Source: an uncultured Algibacter sp.
GTDB taxonomy: Bacteria; Bacteroidota; Bacteroidia; Flavobacteriales; Flavobacteriaceae
Direction of reading: 5' to 3'
Assembly (NCBI RefSeq): GCF_947495925.1
Contig: NZ_CANMAU010000001.1
Span: 601,523-665,522, forward strand
Length of the DNA: 64,000 nucleotides
The notes beneath the pieces are model-generated. The model saw only the letters and a list, made by a program, of their open reading frames with translations. It ran no database searches and was not told the DNA's origin. This document shows, one piece after another, positions 25,927 through 35,247 of the stretch; position 1 is the stretch's first letter, and each line of letters begins with the position of its first letter. The translations under genes and the position numbers were made by a program.

Positions 25927-26766
25927 TTACCAATCTTTCTCCGTTTTTATTCTAACGCCTTTTTGCTTTTCAGCATTCATTTTTTCCTGCACTTTTTGCT
26001 CTTGATTATTCATAGCTTCTAGCAGGTTTTTTATTTGCTGAGGAGATAATTGCCCTGGTTGTGGTTGTGGCTTTTGAGGCTGTTCTTTCTTTTCTTCATT
26101 ACCCTTTCCATCATCTTTCTTATCGTCTTCTGGCTTACCTTCTTCATCCTTCTCATCTTCACCTTCTTTTTCTTCCTCGTCTCCTTTGTCCTCTTGATCG
26201 TCTTTATTATCGCCCTCTTTATCTTTATTTTCTTGATCTTCTTTTTGATCCTTGTCGTCTTTATTCTCGTCGTCTTGATCTTGATCTTGATTCTGATCGT
26301 CTTGCTGTTTCTGTTCTTCTGCACAAGCTTTAGCGACACTTAAATTATATCGTGTTTCATCGTCTGTAGGATCATTTCGTAAAGCGCTTTTATAAGCTTC
26401 AACAGCCTCCTTACATTTTTCACTCTGCATCAACACATTACCAATGTTATGGAAAGCTTTATGTTTCTCACTTTTAGAACCGGATGCTTTAGCTGCTTGT
26501 TCTAAACGAAATAAGGCTTCAACAGGACTACCGTTTTTAATATATGCATTAGCCAAATTATATGCGCCGGCAACAGAAGTGGATTGTTCTGAAATCGCTT
26601 TTCTGTATTCCATTTCTGCAGAAATAAAATCGTCTTCAATTAAATTATTCCCTTCATAAACATGATTATTAGCTTTTTTCATAGCCAAGGCTTGTTGCTT
26701 ATCTTCTTCTTGCGAAAAAGAAAAAAGCGACACGCATAATATTAAAAATGTTATTAAACCTTTCAT
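25927..26766 (-). CDS. batC: BatC-like TPR protein with long acidic low-complexity tail
   Basis: 279 aa: signal peptide (1-19, FSFSQ), TPR repeats (about 25-150) and a tract of about 85 residues (151-235) made almost only of Asp, Glu, Lys, Gln and Asn (repeats like DQDQDDENKDDKDQKED), then a proline/glutamine stretch and a short helical end. The complementary strand of the tract reads as long hydrophobic frames, which are artefacts of the composition. The position between batB and batD and the TPR content support BatC. Confidence 0.85.
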   Translation of the reverse strand: MKGLITFLILCVSLFSFSQEEDKQQALAMKKANNHVYEGNNLIEDDFISAEMEYRKAISEQSTSVAGAYNLANAYIKNGSPVEALFRLEQAAKASGSKSEKHKAFHNIGNVLMQSEKCKEAVEAYKSALRNDPTDDETRYNLSVAKACAEEQKQQDDQNQDQDQDDENKDDKDQKEDQENKDKEGDNKDDQEDKGDEEEKEGEDEKDEEGKPEDDKKDDGKGNEEKKEQPQKPQPQPGQLSPQQIKNLLEAMNNQEQKVQEKMNAEKQKGVRIKTEKDW

Positions 26767-26843
26767 TTTTTATTTCTAAAGTATAAAACCTTCTCTTTTA
26801 TATGAGTTAAAGAAGTTATAAATAATAACATCTGCTCATTAAT

Positions 26844-27881
26844 TTATAAATTCTCATTAAAGAGATTTAACTTTTTTAACCACTTTGTTTTACGTTCTAA
26901 AAGGAAAACATCCAATAACAAGAAAAAGATTCCGAAACCTAAAAACCATTGAAACTGATCTTTAAAATCTGCAAATTGTTTGGCTTCAAACTCCGTTTTA
27001 TCCATAGCATTCAAAATCTCACGAACACTTTCTACCACTTCATTAGTATTTCTTCCATTAATGTAAACACCGTTAGCTTCACTCGCTATTTCTTTTAGCG
27101 TATCTTCATTTAATTTGGTAATAACTGTTTCCCCTTGACTATCTTTTTTATAATTTAAAACAACGCCATTTCGCTTTTCTGGAATAGGCCCTCCTTTTAA
27201 ATCTCCAACACCAATAGTAAAAATTCTAATACCTTCCTCATTGGCTTCTTCTGCTACAGCTGCTGAAGCCTCACTATGATCTTCGCCGTCAGAAATAATT
27301 ATCAGAACACGATTCGTCTGTTCTTCATTATCAAAATAGGTTCTAGATAATTTTATAGCCTCATTAATAGCAGTTCCTTGTGATGACAACATATCGGTGT
27401 TCATGCTTTGTAAAAACATTTTAGCCGAAGCATAGTCTGTCGTTATTGGCAATTGTGGGAACGCTTTTCCTGCATAAGCAATAATACCAATACGGTCGCT
27501 AGCTAAATTATTAATGATCTGCGTGACCAACTGCTTAGATTTCTCTAACCTATTGGGCGCAATGTCTTCGGCTAACATACTTTTGGAAACATCGACCGCA
27601 AAAACAATATCTACACCTTCTCTTTTTACAGTTTCAAGCTTGGTTCCTATTTTTGGGTTCACCAAAGCAATAGCAAGACAAAAGAATGCCAAACTTAATA
27701 CCAAAACCTTTAAAGCACCCTTAAATATTGATCTGTTAGGACTTAACCTTTTCAGTAATTTTTTATCTGCAAATTTATTTTGAGCCTTATACCTCCAAAA
27801 TTGGAGCACCAAAAAGAGTAGAATTATTATTGGAATAATACCTAATGCCCAAAACCATATTTTTTCTTCCAATTGATACAT
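26844..27881 (-). CDS. batB: BatB: VWA-domain membrane protein
   Basis: 345 aa: two N-terminal membrane segments (about 10-27 and 56-74), a VWA domain (about 90-290) with intact MIDAS DVSKSMLAEDIAPNRLEKSK (Asp-x-Ser-x-Ser, near 96) and IISDGEDHSEAS, and a C-terminal membrane segment (about 310-330). It is a paralogue of BatA at 28345 and lies next to it except for the inserted Coa1-like gene; stop and start are 2 bp apart. Confidence 0.9.
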   Translation of the reverse strand: MYQLEEKIWFWALGIIPIIILLFLVLQFWRYKAQNKFADKKLLKRLSPNRSIFKGALKVLVLSLAFFCLAIALVNPKIGTKLETVKREGVDIVFAVDVSKSMLAEDIAPNRLEKSKQLVTQIINNLASDRIGIIAYAGKAFPQLPITTDYASAKMFLQSMNTDMLSSQGTAINEAIKLSRTYFDNEEQTNRVLIIISDGEDHSEASAAVAEEANEEGIRIFTIGVGDLKGGPIPEKRNGVVLNYKKDSQGETVITKLNEDTLKEIASEANGVYINGRNTNEVVESVREILNAMDKTEFEAKQFADFKDQFQWFLGFGIFFLLLDVFLLERKTKWLKKLNLFNENL

Positions 27882-27883
27882 AT

Positions 27884-28342
27884 TCAGTCTTCAATTATGA
27901 ATTCATTTATCTTCTCTTCAAAAACAATTATTACTTGTCTGGGTTTTTTAATTCTAACACCAATTTTTTTATAAACCCATACTCCTTCATTCTTATAAGC
28001 AGTAATATCTAGTTTACCTTTAGATTTACTTCCTTTTATTCTTATACTTGATATAATTGAATTATCATTATTAGAATATCTAGTTGTTCCTTCTAAAATA
28101 GCAAAGTTATCTATGGGTTCTATTGTTCCAAACAATTGCACTACATCTTTATTTTTCTTTACTTTTTCCAAAGCATTTTCGTAAAGTGAGGCATCATTAT
28201 AGGCTTTCGCAACGGTTGTTATACCTTCTCCTACCTTTGTAGTTGATATTGTATATATCCCTAACATAAAAAACATAAATAATGGCAAAAGCCATTTCCA
28301 ATTTCTAGCAAACCAACTTTTATATTCTATTAAGTCATTCAT
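27884..28342 (-). CDS. Coa1-family (cytochrome oxidase assembly factor-like) protein
   Basis: 152 aa: a cytoplasmic N-terminus with several Trp (EYKSWFARNWKWLLPLFMFF), one membrane segment (about 17-37) and an exported C-terminal domain resembling Coa1/Tim21 (VVQLFGTIEPIDNFAILEGTTRYSNNDNSIISSIRIKGSKSKGKLDITAYKNEGVWVYKKIGV). The family helps assemble cytochrome c oxidase in mitochondria; bacterial members are found next to unrelated membrane genes. It is wedged between batA and batB with 2-bp gaps, so it is translated as part of the Bat unit. Assignment rests on pattern recognition. Confidence 0.7.
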   Translation of the reverse strand: MNDLIEYKSWFARNWKWLLPLFMFFMLGIYTISTTKVGEGITTVAKAYNDASLYENALEKVKKNKDVVQLFGTIEPIDNFAILEGTTRYSNNDNSIISSIRIKGSKSKGKLDITAYKNEGVWVYKKIGVRIKKPRQVIIVFEEKINEFIIED

Positions 28343-28344
28343 CT

Positions 28345-29349
28345 TTAAACAAAACTCCTAAAAACCGTGAACCTCAACAGCAATTCTAATAACAATAACA
28401 ATCCTGCTAGAATTACCAATGATCTATATTTTTCATCGTAATTATAAAACTTAAACTCTTCTATTTCGGTTTTTTCTAGTTTGTTGATCTCTTCATAAAT
28501 CTCTTCAAGCTTCTTATTGTTGGTAGCTCTAAAATATTTACCACCAGTAGCATCTGCTATTTCTTTCAGTAATTCTTCATCTATCTCTACCTGCGCTCGT
28601 GCGTACTGGAAATTTCCGTTTTGTAATATAGCAACGGGTGTTAAAGCCATTCCGTTAGTACCTAGACCAATGGTATATGTTTTAATCCCATATTCTACAG
28701 CTAATTCACTAGCTATTTTAGGATCAATAAACCCTGAATTATTGACCCCATCAGTTAATAAAATAATCACCTTACTCGTTGCCTTGCTATCTTTTAATCG
28801 GTTAACAGAGGTCGCCAAGCCCATGCCAATTGCCGTACCACCTTCTATAATGGTGTTATATTTAATACCTTTTAAAGAACGCAGCACAATACCTTTATCA
28901 CTTGTTATAGGCGTTTTGGTGTAACTTTCACCAGCGTATTCTACCAACCCAATTCTGTCATTTGGTCTTCCTTTAATAAACTCAGCTGCTACCTTTTTCA
29001 AAGCTTCTAACCTATTTGGCGACAAGTCTTTCGCTAACATACTAGCCGATACATCAATAGCCATTACAATATCAATACCACGAGTTGTTTTTGTTTTTGT
29101 AGACACGTCAACAGCTTGTGGTCTTGCTAAGGCCATAATCAACAAGGCTAAAGCCAAAAGTCTTAATCCAAACAAAACGTGTCTTAATTTTGGTAAAACA
29201 GAATTGGTGACTTTAAAACCTTTTAAACTTGAAATTTTCAATTCTGCGGTTTGTTTTTGATGTTTTAAAACATACCACAACAAAGCAATAGGAAGCACAA
29301 GAAGCAACCAGAAAAACTCTTTATTTACAAATTCAATTCCTTCAAACAT
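28345..29349 (-). CDS. batA: BatA: VWA-domain membrane protein
   Basis: 334 aa with two N-terminal membrane segments (about 12-30 and 58-76), a VWA domain with MIDAS DVSASMLAKDLSPNRLEALK (near 96), LLTDGVNNSGF and TPITSDKG, and a membrane segment at the C-terminal end (about 308-326). The start overlaps the stop of the upstream BatD-like gene by one base (TAATG). BatA and BatB probably pair in the inner membrane and bind metal through the MIDAS site. Confidence 0.92.
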   Translation of the reverse strand: MFEGIEFVNKEFFWLLLVLPIALLWYVLKHQKQTAELKISSLKGFKVTNSVLPKLRHVLFGLRLLALALLIMALARPQAVDVSTKTKTTRGIDIVMAIDVSASMLAKDLSPNRLEALKKVAAEFIKGRPNDRIGLVEYAGESYTKTPITSDKGIVLRSLKGIKYNTIIEGGTAIGMGLATSVNRLKDSKATSKVIILLTDGVNNSGFIDPKIASELAVEYGIKTYTIGLGTNGMALTPVAILQNGNFQYARAQVEIDEELLKEIADATGGKYFRATNNKKLEEIYEEINKLEKTEIEEFKFYNYDEKYRSLVILAGLLLLLELLLRFTVFRSFV

Positions 29350-31007
29350 TATTCTTCTGCCTCTTTAAGTTCAACCGAATTCAAAATACGTTCTACCATT
29401 TGTTCTGCATAAACATCAGTCTGTTTATGGAAAATCATAATTTGTTGCATAATACCTTCAGCAGCAAAACCTAAAATAACATATTTCCCTTTTTCTACCT
29501 GATCGGTTTTCAAAACAGGCACATCCATAGTCCCATAAACTTTCAAACCTTCCGCACCATTAGGCGTAATAAACTTGTCTCTTTTAGTCAGAATATTTTG
29601 TGCCCCAACATTTTCAAACATTTTTAAACTACCATCAATAGCCTTTTCAATATCTATTTCACCTTGGCCAGCATTTTTAAGAGTTGTTGTTGCAACTATA
29701 ATTTGAAACCTGTCTATCAAACTACCGTAACTAAACTGAGTCATCTCCATTTGCTGTGCTATCTCCTCAGGAAGCTCTGGAGTCGTTCTTTTTAAAACTT
29801 TTGGTGTCGCTATCGTTACTGGAGGAAAACCATACTGACTTGTAACCCAATCGCCTTCTAGTAATTCCTTACTATCATGACCGATAATGGTGTCTTTCAC
29901 AAAATCAAATCCGAATTTAAGGGACAGTCCAGTCAGTGTTCCTAAAAGAAGAAATACACTAATTCCAACCGTTAACCATATTTTTTTACGTTTACTCTTG
30001 CGTTCTTGCTCTTCTCGGTATTGTTCATCTAGAAGCTTTTCTTCTTCAGTAGGTTCAGGTAAAGACTCTTTTACATGATCAATCTCCAAATCAATTGTTT
30101 GCCAATCCATTTTGGCCAATTCCACATCAGGAGCAGATTTTGCAAATTTTACTAAATCTGCACGCTTTAAAATGCTCTCTAAATTCTTTATATCTTCCTT
30201 ACTAATATCAATTTGATTGCCTTCTTTTAAAAGACTAAGTCTCTCAATAAGCTCATTACTGGTACTTTCAAGAGCTTTATCATATACTTTTTCTTCTAGA
30301 TACTTTCTGATAATAAATGTTAACTCAGAGTAATAATCTTTTAGGTTTTCATGTTCCAAATACGGGCTTTCATCTAGCTTTTTAAGCGCTAACTTTGCTC
30401 TATCATAAGGTGGTAATAAAGCAATTTCTTCCTCTTCTGTAAGTGGTTTTTTCCTCCAAATAAACCAGTATAATAACAAGGCTGCAACTCCTAAAATTAA
30501 TAAAGCTAAGAGTACATATTTCCACCAATTGCTTCCTGATTTTTCAACTGTAATAATTGGTTTTATATCATACAAACCTTTCGTGCTGTCAATAACCACC
30601 GTATTAACCTCAACCTGTAGCGAATCGGTAAAAAATGTTTTATCGCCAACAATAATTTTTTGTCTAGGAATGGTATAGGACCCCGAATCAAATTGGGTTA
30701 ATCCATACTTTTTTATCAGGTTGAACTTATCTTTATTTTTTAAAGTATCTATATCGTAAGATTCGATCATTTCTAGAGGTGAAAATGTTTGCCCCTCAGG
30801 AAAAACCACCAATTTAGATGAATCTGTTTCGACTTGAATATGATAGGTAATTTGCTCTCCTATTTTTATCGATGTAGAATCAATTGTAGATTTTACTTGA
30901 GAAAAAGAAAAACAAGACATTAGAAAAAAGAGCATAGTGAAAATGGTCCCAGTTGATAAACCCATCATAGAACATGTTCCTTTTATAAATCGTAATCCGT
31001 TAATCAT
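29349..31007 (-). CDS. BatD-like / DUF4381-like membrane protein
   Basis: 552 aa. Signal segment (about 18-37, ending SFSQ; a later ATG at codon 14 or 15 would also give a good signal peptide), a periplasmic beta domain (about 38-160), a membrane segment (about 165-185), a cytoplasmic helical region (190-345), a second membrane segment (about 345-365) and a C-terminal domain of about 180 residues. It corresponds to the protein usually found between DUF58 and BatA in Bacteroidota Bat clusters. The role is presumed to be holding the complex in the membrane. Confidence 0.8.
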   Translation of the reverse strand: MINGLRFIKGTCSMMGLSTGTIFTMLFFLMSCFSFSQVKSTIDSTSIKIGEQITYHIQVETDSSKLVVFPEGQTFSPLEMIESYDIDTLKNKDKFNLIKKYGLTQFDSGSYTIPRQKIIVGDKTFFTDSLQVEVNTVVIDSTKGLYDIKPIITVEKSGSNWWKYVLLALLILGVAALLLYWFIWRKKPLTEEEEIALLPPYDRAKLALKKLDESPYLEHENLKDYYSELTFIIRKYLEEKVYDKALESTSNELIERLSLLKEGNQIDISKEDIKNLESILKRADLVKFAKSAPDVELAKMDWQTIDLEIDHVKESLPEPTEEEKLLDEQYREEQERKSKRKKIWLTVGISVFLLLGTLTGLSLKFGFDFVKDTIIGHDSKELLEGDWVTSQYGFPPVTIATPKVLKRTTPELPEEIAQQMEMTQFSYGSLIDRFQIIVATTTLKNAGQGEIDIEKAIDGSLKMFENVGAQNILTKRDKFITPNGAEGLKVYGTMDVPVLKTDQVEKGKYVILGFAAEGIMQQIMIFHKQTDVYAEQMVERILNSVELKEAEE

Positions 31008-31022
31008 AAATCACTATTCTTT

Positions 31023-31889
31023 TTAGCCTCTTCTTTTAAAATAGCCCAACAATTTTTTAACATAGCTTTCGTCCACACGACAATCAATAGCACCTGCTCC
31101 AGATTTGGTAAAACTCTCCTTATAATAAGCTACTTTTTCATTATAAAACTTAGCATAATTGGCTCTCACTTTTTTAGAAGCTGTATTAACAAGCATATAT
31201 TCTCCTGTTTCTTCATCCTGCATTTGTACAATTCCTAAATTTGGAATATCCTCTTCTCGCTTATCAAAAACCCTAATACCTGTTACATCGTGTTTACCTG
31301 AAACAATCTTCATGGTTTGATGGTAGTTATCAGTTATAAAATCAGATAACACAAATACAATCGCTTTCTTTTTCATGACGTTCTGCATGAATTTTAAAGC
31401 TTCTGCTAAATTTGTTTGTTTACTTTCAGGTTGAAATTCTATAAGTTCTCTAATGATTCGAAGCACATGAGAACGTCCTTTTTTTGGAGGAATGTATAAC
31501 TCTACTTTATCTGAAAACAGAATTAATCCTATTTTATCATTATTCTGGGTCGCCGAAAATGCCAACGTAGCAGCAATTTCAGTGACGACTTCATTTTTAA
31601 ATTGATCTTCTGTACCGAACATTTCTGAACCAGAAACATCAACCATAAGCATCATGGTTAACTCACGCTCTTCTTCAAAAACTTTTACAAAAGGTTCATT
31701 GTAACGGGCAGTAACATTCCAATCAATATTTCTAACATCATCACCAAATTGATACTGACGTACCTCACTAAAAGTCATACCTCTACCTTTGAAAGTAGAG
31801 TGATATTCTCCTCCAAAAATGTGATCAGACAACCGTCGTGTCTTAATCTCAATTTTACGTACCTTTTTTAGTAATTCTTTAGTGTCCAT
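31023..31889 (-). CDS. DUF58 domain protein
   Basis: 288 aa, soluble. Shows the DUF58 core GMTFSEVRQYQFGDDVRNIDWNVTARYNEPFVK (about 38-70) and a VWA-like fold with DVSGSEMFGT (near 88). In MoxR clusters DUF58 proteins are believed to work with the AAA+ ATPase as chaperone partners. It sits between moxR (42-bp gap) and the BatD-like gene (15-bp gap). Confidence 0.9.
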   Translation of the reverse strand: MDTKELLKKVRKIEIKTRRLSDHIFGGEYHSTFKGRGMTFSEVRQYQFGDDVRNIDWNVTARYNEPFVKVFEEERELTMMLMVDVSGSEMFGTEDQFKNEVVTEIAATLAFSATQNNDKIGLILFSDKVELYIPPKKGRSHVLRIIRELIEFQPESKQTNLAEALKFMQNVMKKKAIVFVLSDFITDNYHQTMKIVSGKHDVTGIRVFDKREEDIPNLGIVQMQDEETGEYMLVNTASKKVRANYAKFYNEKVAYYKESFTKSGAGAIDCRVDESYVKKLLGYFKRRG

Positions 31890-31931
31890 TTTTCAATCAT
31901 CATTAATATGCAAGCAACAATCAAGAAACTA

Positions 31932-32936
31932 CTATGGCACCTCTATTTCGTTAACAATTTTATTGATGATATCTTCAGAAGTTACGTTTTCAGCTTCAGC
32001 TTCATAAGTAATACCTATTCTATGTCTTAACACATCATAAACTACAGCACGTACATCTTCAGGAATCACATAACCTCGTCTTTTAATAAAGGCATAACAT
32101 TTTGCAGCGGTTGCTAAATTGATACTTCCACGAGGTGATGCGCCAAATGAGATTAGTGGTTTTAAATCTGGAAGTCTATATTTTTCAGGGTATCTCGTTG
32201 CAAAGATAATATCAAGAATATATTTCTCGATTTTCTCGTCCATATAAACCTCTCTAACTGCTTGTTGAGCTCTTAAAATTTGGTCTATAGATACCACTGC
32301 CTGCACTTTATCCCAAGCACCTTTAAGGTTTGCTCTCATGATTAATTGCTCTTCAGCAATTTTCGGATAATCAATTACCGTTTTTAACATAAAACGGTCA
32401 ACCTGTGCTTCCGGCAATGGATAAGTTCCTTCTTGTTCTACAGGGTTCTGAGTCGCCATTACTAAAAATGGTTTATCTAAAGGAAATGTTTCATCTCCAA
32501 TTGTTACTTGTTTCTCCTGCATAGCCTCTAACAAAGCAGACTGCACTTTTGCCGGTGCTCTATTAATCTCATCTGCCAATACAAAGTTGGCAAAAATAGG
32601 CCCTTTCTTTATCGAGAAATCATTAACCTTCATATTATATATTAATGTACCCGTAACATCTGCTGGCAACAAATCCGGTGTAAATTGTATTCTACTAAAA
32701 CTACCATCAACAGCTTGTGAGAGTGTGTTAATGGCCAATGTTTTTGCTAATCCAGGAACACCTTCTAATAAGATATGTCCTCTTCCTAATAAACCTATTA
32801 GTAAACGTTCAACCATGTGTTTTTGACCCACAATGACTTTATTCATTTCTAACATCAACAAATCTACAAAAGCACTTTCCTTTTCAATTTTCTCGTTAAT
32901 CGACTTGATATCAATTGTACCTGTTTCTTCCATCAT
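31932..32936 (-). CDS. MoxR-family AAA+ ATPase
   Basis: 334 aa: Walker A GVPGLAKT (59-66), Walker B FVLADEINRAP (118-128), sensor 1 MATQNPVEQEGTYPLPEAQVDRF (near 165) and sensor 2 SFGASPRGSINLATAAK (near 265). MoxR proteins are chaperone-like ATPases that act on VWA proteins to activate or assemble metal-containing complexes. First gene of the Bat unit; a promoter is predicted 21 bp before the start codon. Confidence 0.94.
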   Translation of the reverse strand: MMEETGTIDIKSINEKIEKESAFVDLLMLEMNKVIVGQKHMVERLLIGLLGRGHILLEGVPGLAKTLAINTLSQAVDGSFSRIQFTPDLLPADVTGTLIYNMKVNDFSIKKGPIFANFVLADEINRAPAKVQSALLEAMQEKQVTIGDETFPLDKPFLVMATQNPVEQEGTYPLPEAQVDRFMLKTVIDYPKIAEEQLIMRANLKGAWDKVQAVVSIDQILRAQQAVREVYMDEKIEKYILDIIFATRYPEKYRLPDLKPLISFGASPRGSINLATAAKCYAFIKRRGYVIPEDVRAVVYDVLRHRIGITYEAEAENVTSEDIINKIVNEIEVP

Positions 32937-32956
32937 TTTTTATTTTATTAAAAGCC

Positions 32957-32988
32957 CGAATATACAGTCCTTATTTGAGCATTGCAAA
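32957..32988 (-). promoter_or_regulatory. Predicted promoter of the moxR-bat unit
   Basis: On the minus strand TTTG (32985-32988), 20 bp, then TATATTCG (32957-32964): close to the Bacteroidota consensus (TTTG / about 19 bp / TAnnTTTG, one mismatch in the -7 box). It lies 21 bp before the moxR ATG. Confidence 0.45.
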
Positions 32989-33192
32989 TTGTTAAAATTT
33001 TTATTGTAATGATGTTAAAAATTGGTTAAAAATATTAAGAAGCCTCAATAGGAATCACATTTAACAAATCATTATTATAAGTTTATCTTAAATGCCCCAT
33101 GATTAATTAATAATTTTAAAAAGAGCTTCGACTTCCAATTCCTTTTGAGTAGTTTTATAGAGTATTAGTTTATTCATCTCTAAACTTAAAAT

Positions 33193-33942
33193 ATGAAAGA
33201 AACGGCATTAATTACTGGAGCCACCAGCGGTATTGGAGAAGCAACAGCTTATGAATTTGCAAAGCAAGGCATTCATCTCGTGTTATGTGGGAGACGCTTA
33301 GAAAGACTAAACACTATAAAAGCTGCTTTAAATCGCCTTACCAAAGTGCACATCCTTAATTTTGATATTAGAGATAAAGAAGAAACACTAATAGCAATAA
33401 AATCCCTTCCGAAGGAATTCAAGTGTATTGATATACTAATTAATAATGCAGGGAATGCTCATGGTTTAGACCCTATTGAAGATGGCAGTATTGATGACTG
33501 GGATGCCATGATGGATATTAATGTAAAAGGTTTGCTTTATGTTAGCAAGGCTATTATTCCTCAAATGACTAAACGAAAATCTGGGCATATTATTAATATC
33601 GGGTCATCGGCAGGTAAGGAAGTTTACCCAAAAGGTAATGTATATTGCGCTAGTAAGCATGCTGTTCTAGCCTTAACCGAGGGTATGCGTATTGATTTAA
33701 ATCCATATGGTATAAAAGTAGGAGCGGTTAGTCCGGGATTAGTAGAAACTGAGTTTTCAAAAGTACGTTTTAAAGGTGATGCTAAGGCAGACTTAGCTTA
33801 TCAAGGCTATAAAGCTTTAGAAGCTAAAGACATTGCTGAAATTATATATTTTGTTGTTTCTAGACCTTACCATGTTAATATTGCCGATTTGCTAGTATTT
33901 CCAACCGCACAGGCCAACAGTGTTACATTAAAAAAATTATAA
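33193..33942 (+). CDS. Short-chain dehydrogenase/reductase (YdfG-like)
   Basis: 249 aa. Classical SDR: cofactor motif TGATSGIG (8-15) with a basic pair after beta2 (CGRRLERL) that favours NADP(H); NNAG (84-87); catalytic Ser138/139, Tyr151 and Lys155 (YCASK). It resembles YdfG-type serine/3-hydroxy acid dehydrogenases, though the substrate cannot be told. It lies 22 bp before the AlbA_2 gene, so the two are probably co-transcribed. Confidence 0.9.
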   Translation: MKETALITGATSGIGEATAYEFAKQGIHLVLCGRRLERLNTIKAALNRLTKVHILNFDIRDKEETLIAIKSLPKEFKCIDILINNAGNAHGLDPIEDGSIDDWDAMMDINVKGLLYVSKAIIPQMTKRKSGHIINIGSSAGKEVYPKGNVYCASKHAVLALTEGMRIDLNPYGIKVGAVSPGLVETEFSKVRFKGDAKADLAYQGYKALEAKDIAEIIYFVVSRPYHVNIADLLVFPTAQANSVTLKKL

Positions 33943-33964
33943 ATAAATGTACTAGGGCTTCCCA

Positions 33965-35098
33965 ATGATTAATAAACGTCTACTTATAAAACACCTACTT
34001 GCTCATAATGATGAGAACAGTTTTTATGATAAAAAACGTAAAATTAACATTAGCCATAAAGAGGGAAAAGCGAAATTTTTAAAACATGTCTGTGCACTTT
34101 CTAATAGCAATCCAAAAAACAACTCCTATATTGTTATTGGAGTTGAAGATACCGATAATAATATAATTGGCGTTGATTTTTTTGATGATAGTAAAATTCA
34201 AAACCTGATAAATGCTTATTTAAGCCATCCTCCCATTGTACAGTATGAAAACATTCCTTTTCCACATTTACCAGATGATAAGGTAGTTGGATTAGTAACC
34301 ATACGTCCAATAGAAGAATTAACCTCATTAAGAAAAAACATTTGGAAATATTATGGCGGTTCCGTTTTTCTTAGAGATGGTAGCATGAGTATGCCTAAAG
34401 TTTTCGATATTAAAATTAAAGATGTTAATTCTAAAATCGTAGAGGCTATAGAAAAGCACGCTCAAAATAATATTGAACATACACTTAACGGCGTGTTTGA
34501 TTTTATGAATAACCGGAAAGACTACAACGCAAAGTACAAAGTATTTAAAGAGTATTTTGTGGTCTGTTGGGCAGGACAAAAAAAAATAGTTAAAGAGAAC
34601 ACCTTTTATTCTAGAGTGGATATTGAATTAATTAATGAACAGGTTCGACTATTCTTTTCAGCATTAGATGAAGTATCCATTGACTACAATGAAAATAGTT
34701 TCAAAATAATTGAATACGTGAATTTGGGCCTTCAAGGCTCTAATAAATACTATGAATTAGAGGAGACTAATATCACTTTTGAAGATAATGCCCAGTATAA
34801 TATTGAAACTAAGCTATTATTTGAAGCCCCTCAATTTGACAAAAGAATATTACACCATATTTATAATAGCAACAATGCAATTCTTGAAAAACTAAAAAAA
34901 GGACTATCTCTTACAGAAACGGAAGAACAAGATTTAAAAAACCTTCCTGTAACCTATTTAATTTGCTATTTAAACTTATTCCATGATGCTTTAAGTAAAC
35001 TAAACGAAGCTAAATCCCATCTAAAACACTATAATACTGAGACTTATAAGCTATACAAAGAAGCTCTTCGAATTTTAAGAAAAGTGAAATACAGTTAA
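33965..35098 (+). CDS. AlbA_2 (Schlafen-type) domain protein
   Basis: 377 aa. The N-terminal 130 residues match the AlbA_2 / divergent AAA-4 pattern (INISHKEGKAKFLKHVCALSNSNPKNNSYIVIGVEDTDNNIIGVDFFDDSKIQNLI...), seen in putative nucleic-acid-binding or Schlafen-like proteins, often annotated as ATP-binding protein. The rest (about 135-377) is helical without a recognised domain. The usual C-terminal helicase-like or winged-helix part is absent. It is downstream of the SDR gene on the same strand. The function is unknown; regulation or RNA binding is a guess from the domain. Confidence 0.75.
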   Translation: MINKRLLIKHLLAHNDENSFYDKKRKINISHKEGKAKFLKHVCALSNSNPKNNSYIVIGVEDTDNNIIGVDFFDDSKIQNLINAYLSHPPIVQYENIPFPHLPDDKVVGLVTIRPIEELTSLRKNIWKYYGGSVFLRDGSMSMPKVFDIKIKDVNSKIVEAIEKHAQNNIEHTLNGVFDFMNNRKDYNAKYKVFKEYFVVCWAGQKKIVKENTFYSRVDIELINEQVRLFFSALDEVSIDYNENSFKIIEYVNLGLQGSNKYYELEETNITFEDNAQYNIETKLLFEAPQFDKRILHHIYNSNNAILEKLKKGLSLTETEEQDLKNLPVTYLICYLNLFHDALSKLNEAKSHLKHYNTETYKLYKEALRILRKVKYS

Positions 35099-35160
35099 CA
35101 TATGTTAATAAATTTAACTTTAAATTAACCTTAAGGACATCTACTTACAAAGAAATAGAT

Positions 35161-35242
35161 TACATTTGCACTGCTATTAATCTTTTTTAGATATAAACCT
35201 TGTCTCTTAATTGAGTTTTCAATTTTGGTCAAGGTTTTTTTT
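35161..35242 (+). ncRNA. Possible small RNA: -7 box followed by strong terminator
   Basis: TACATTTG at 35161-35168 matches TAnnTTTG, and about 25 bp later comes a terminator: outer stem AAACCTTG (35195-35202) / CAAGGTTT (35230-35237), inner stem AATTGA / TCAATT, then a T run to 35242. With a start about 6 nt after the -7 box this would make a transcript of about 70 nt between two convergent genes. A -33 TTG is missing; the hairpin could equally serve only as terminator for the AlbA_2 gene 97 bp upstream. Confidence 0.3.
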
Positions 35243-35247
35243 ATGTC

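Noticed and set aside
26050-26343. Long hydrophobic plus-strand frames (about 90-97 codons) opposite batC
   Set aside because: They arise from the complement of the Asp/Glu/Lys low-complexity tract; the resulting Phe/Leu/Ile strings have no start context or normal composition.
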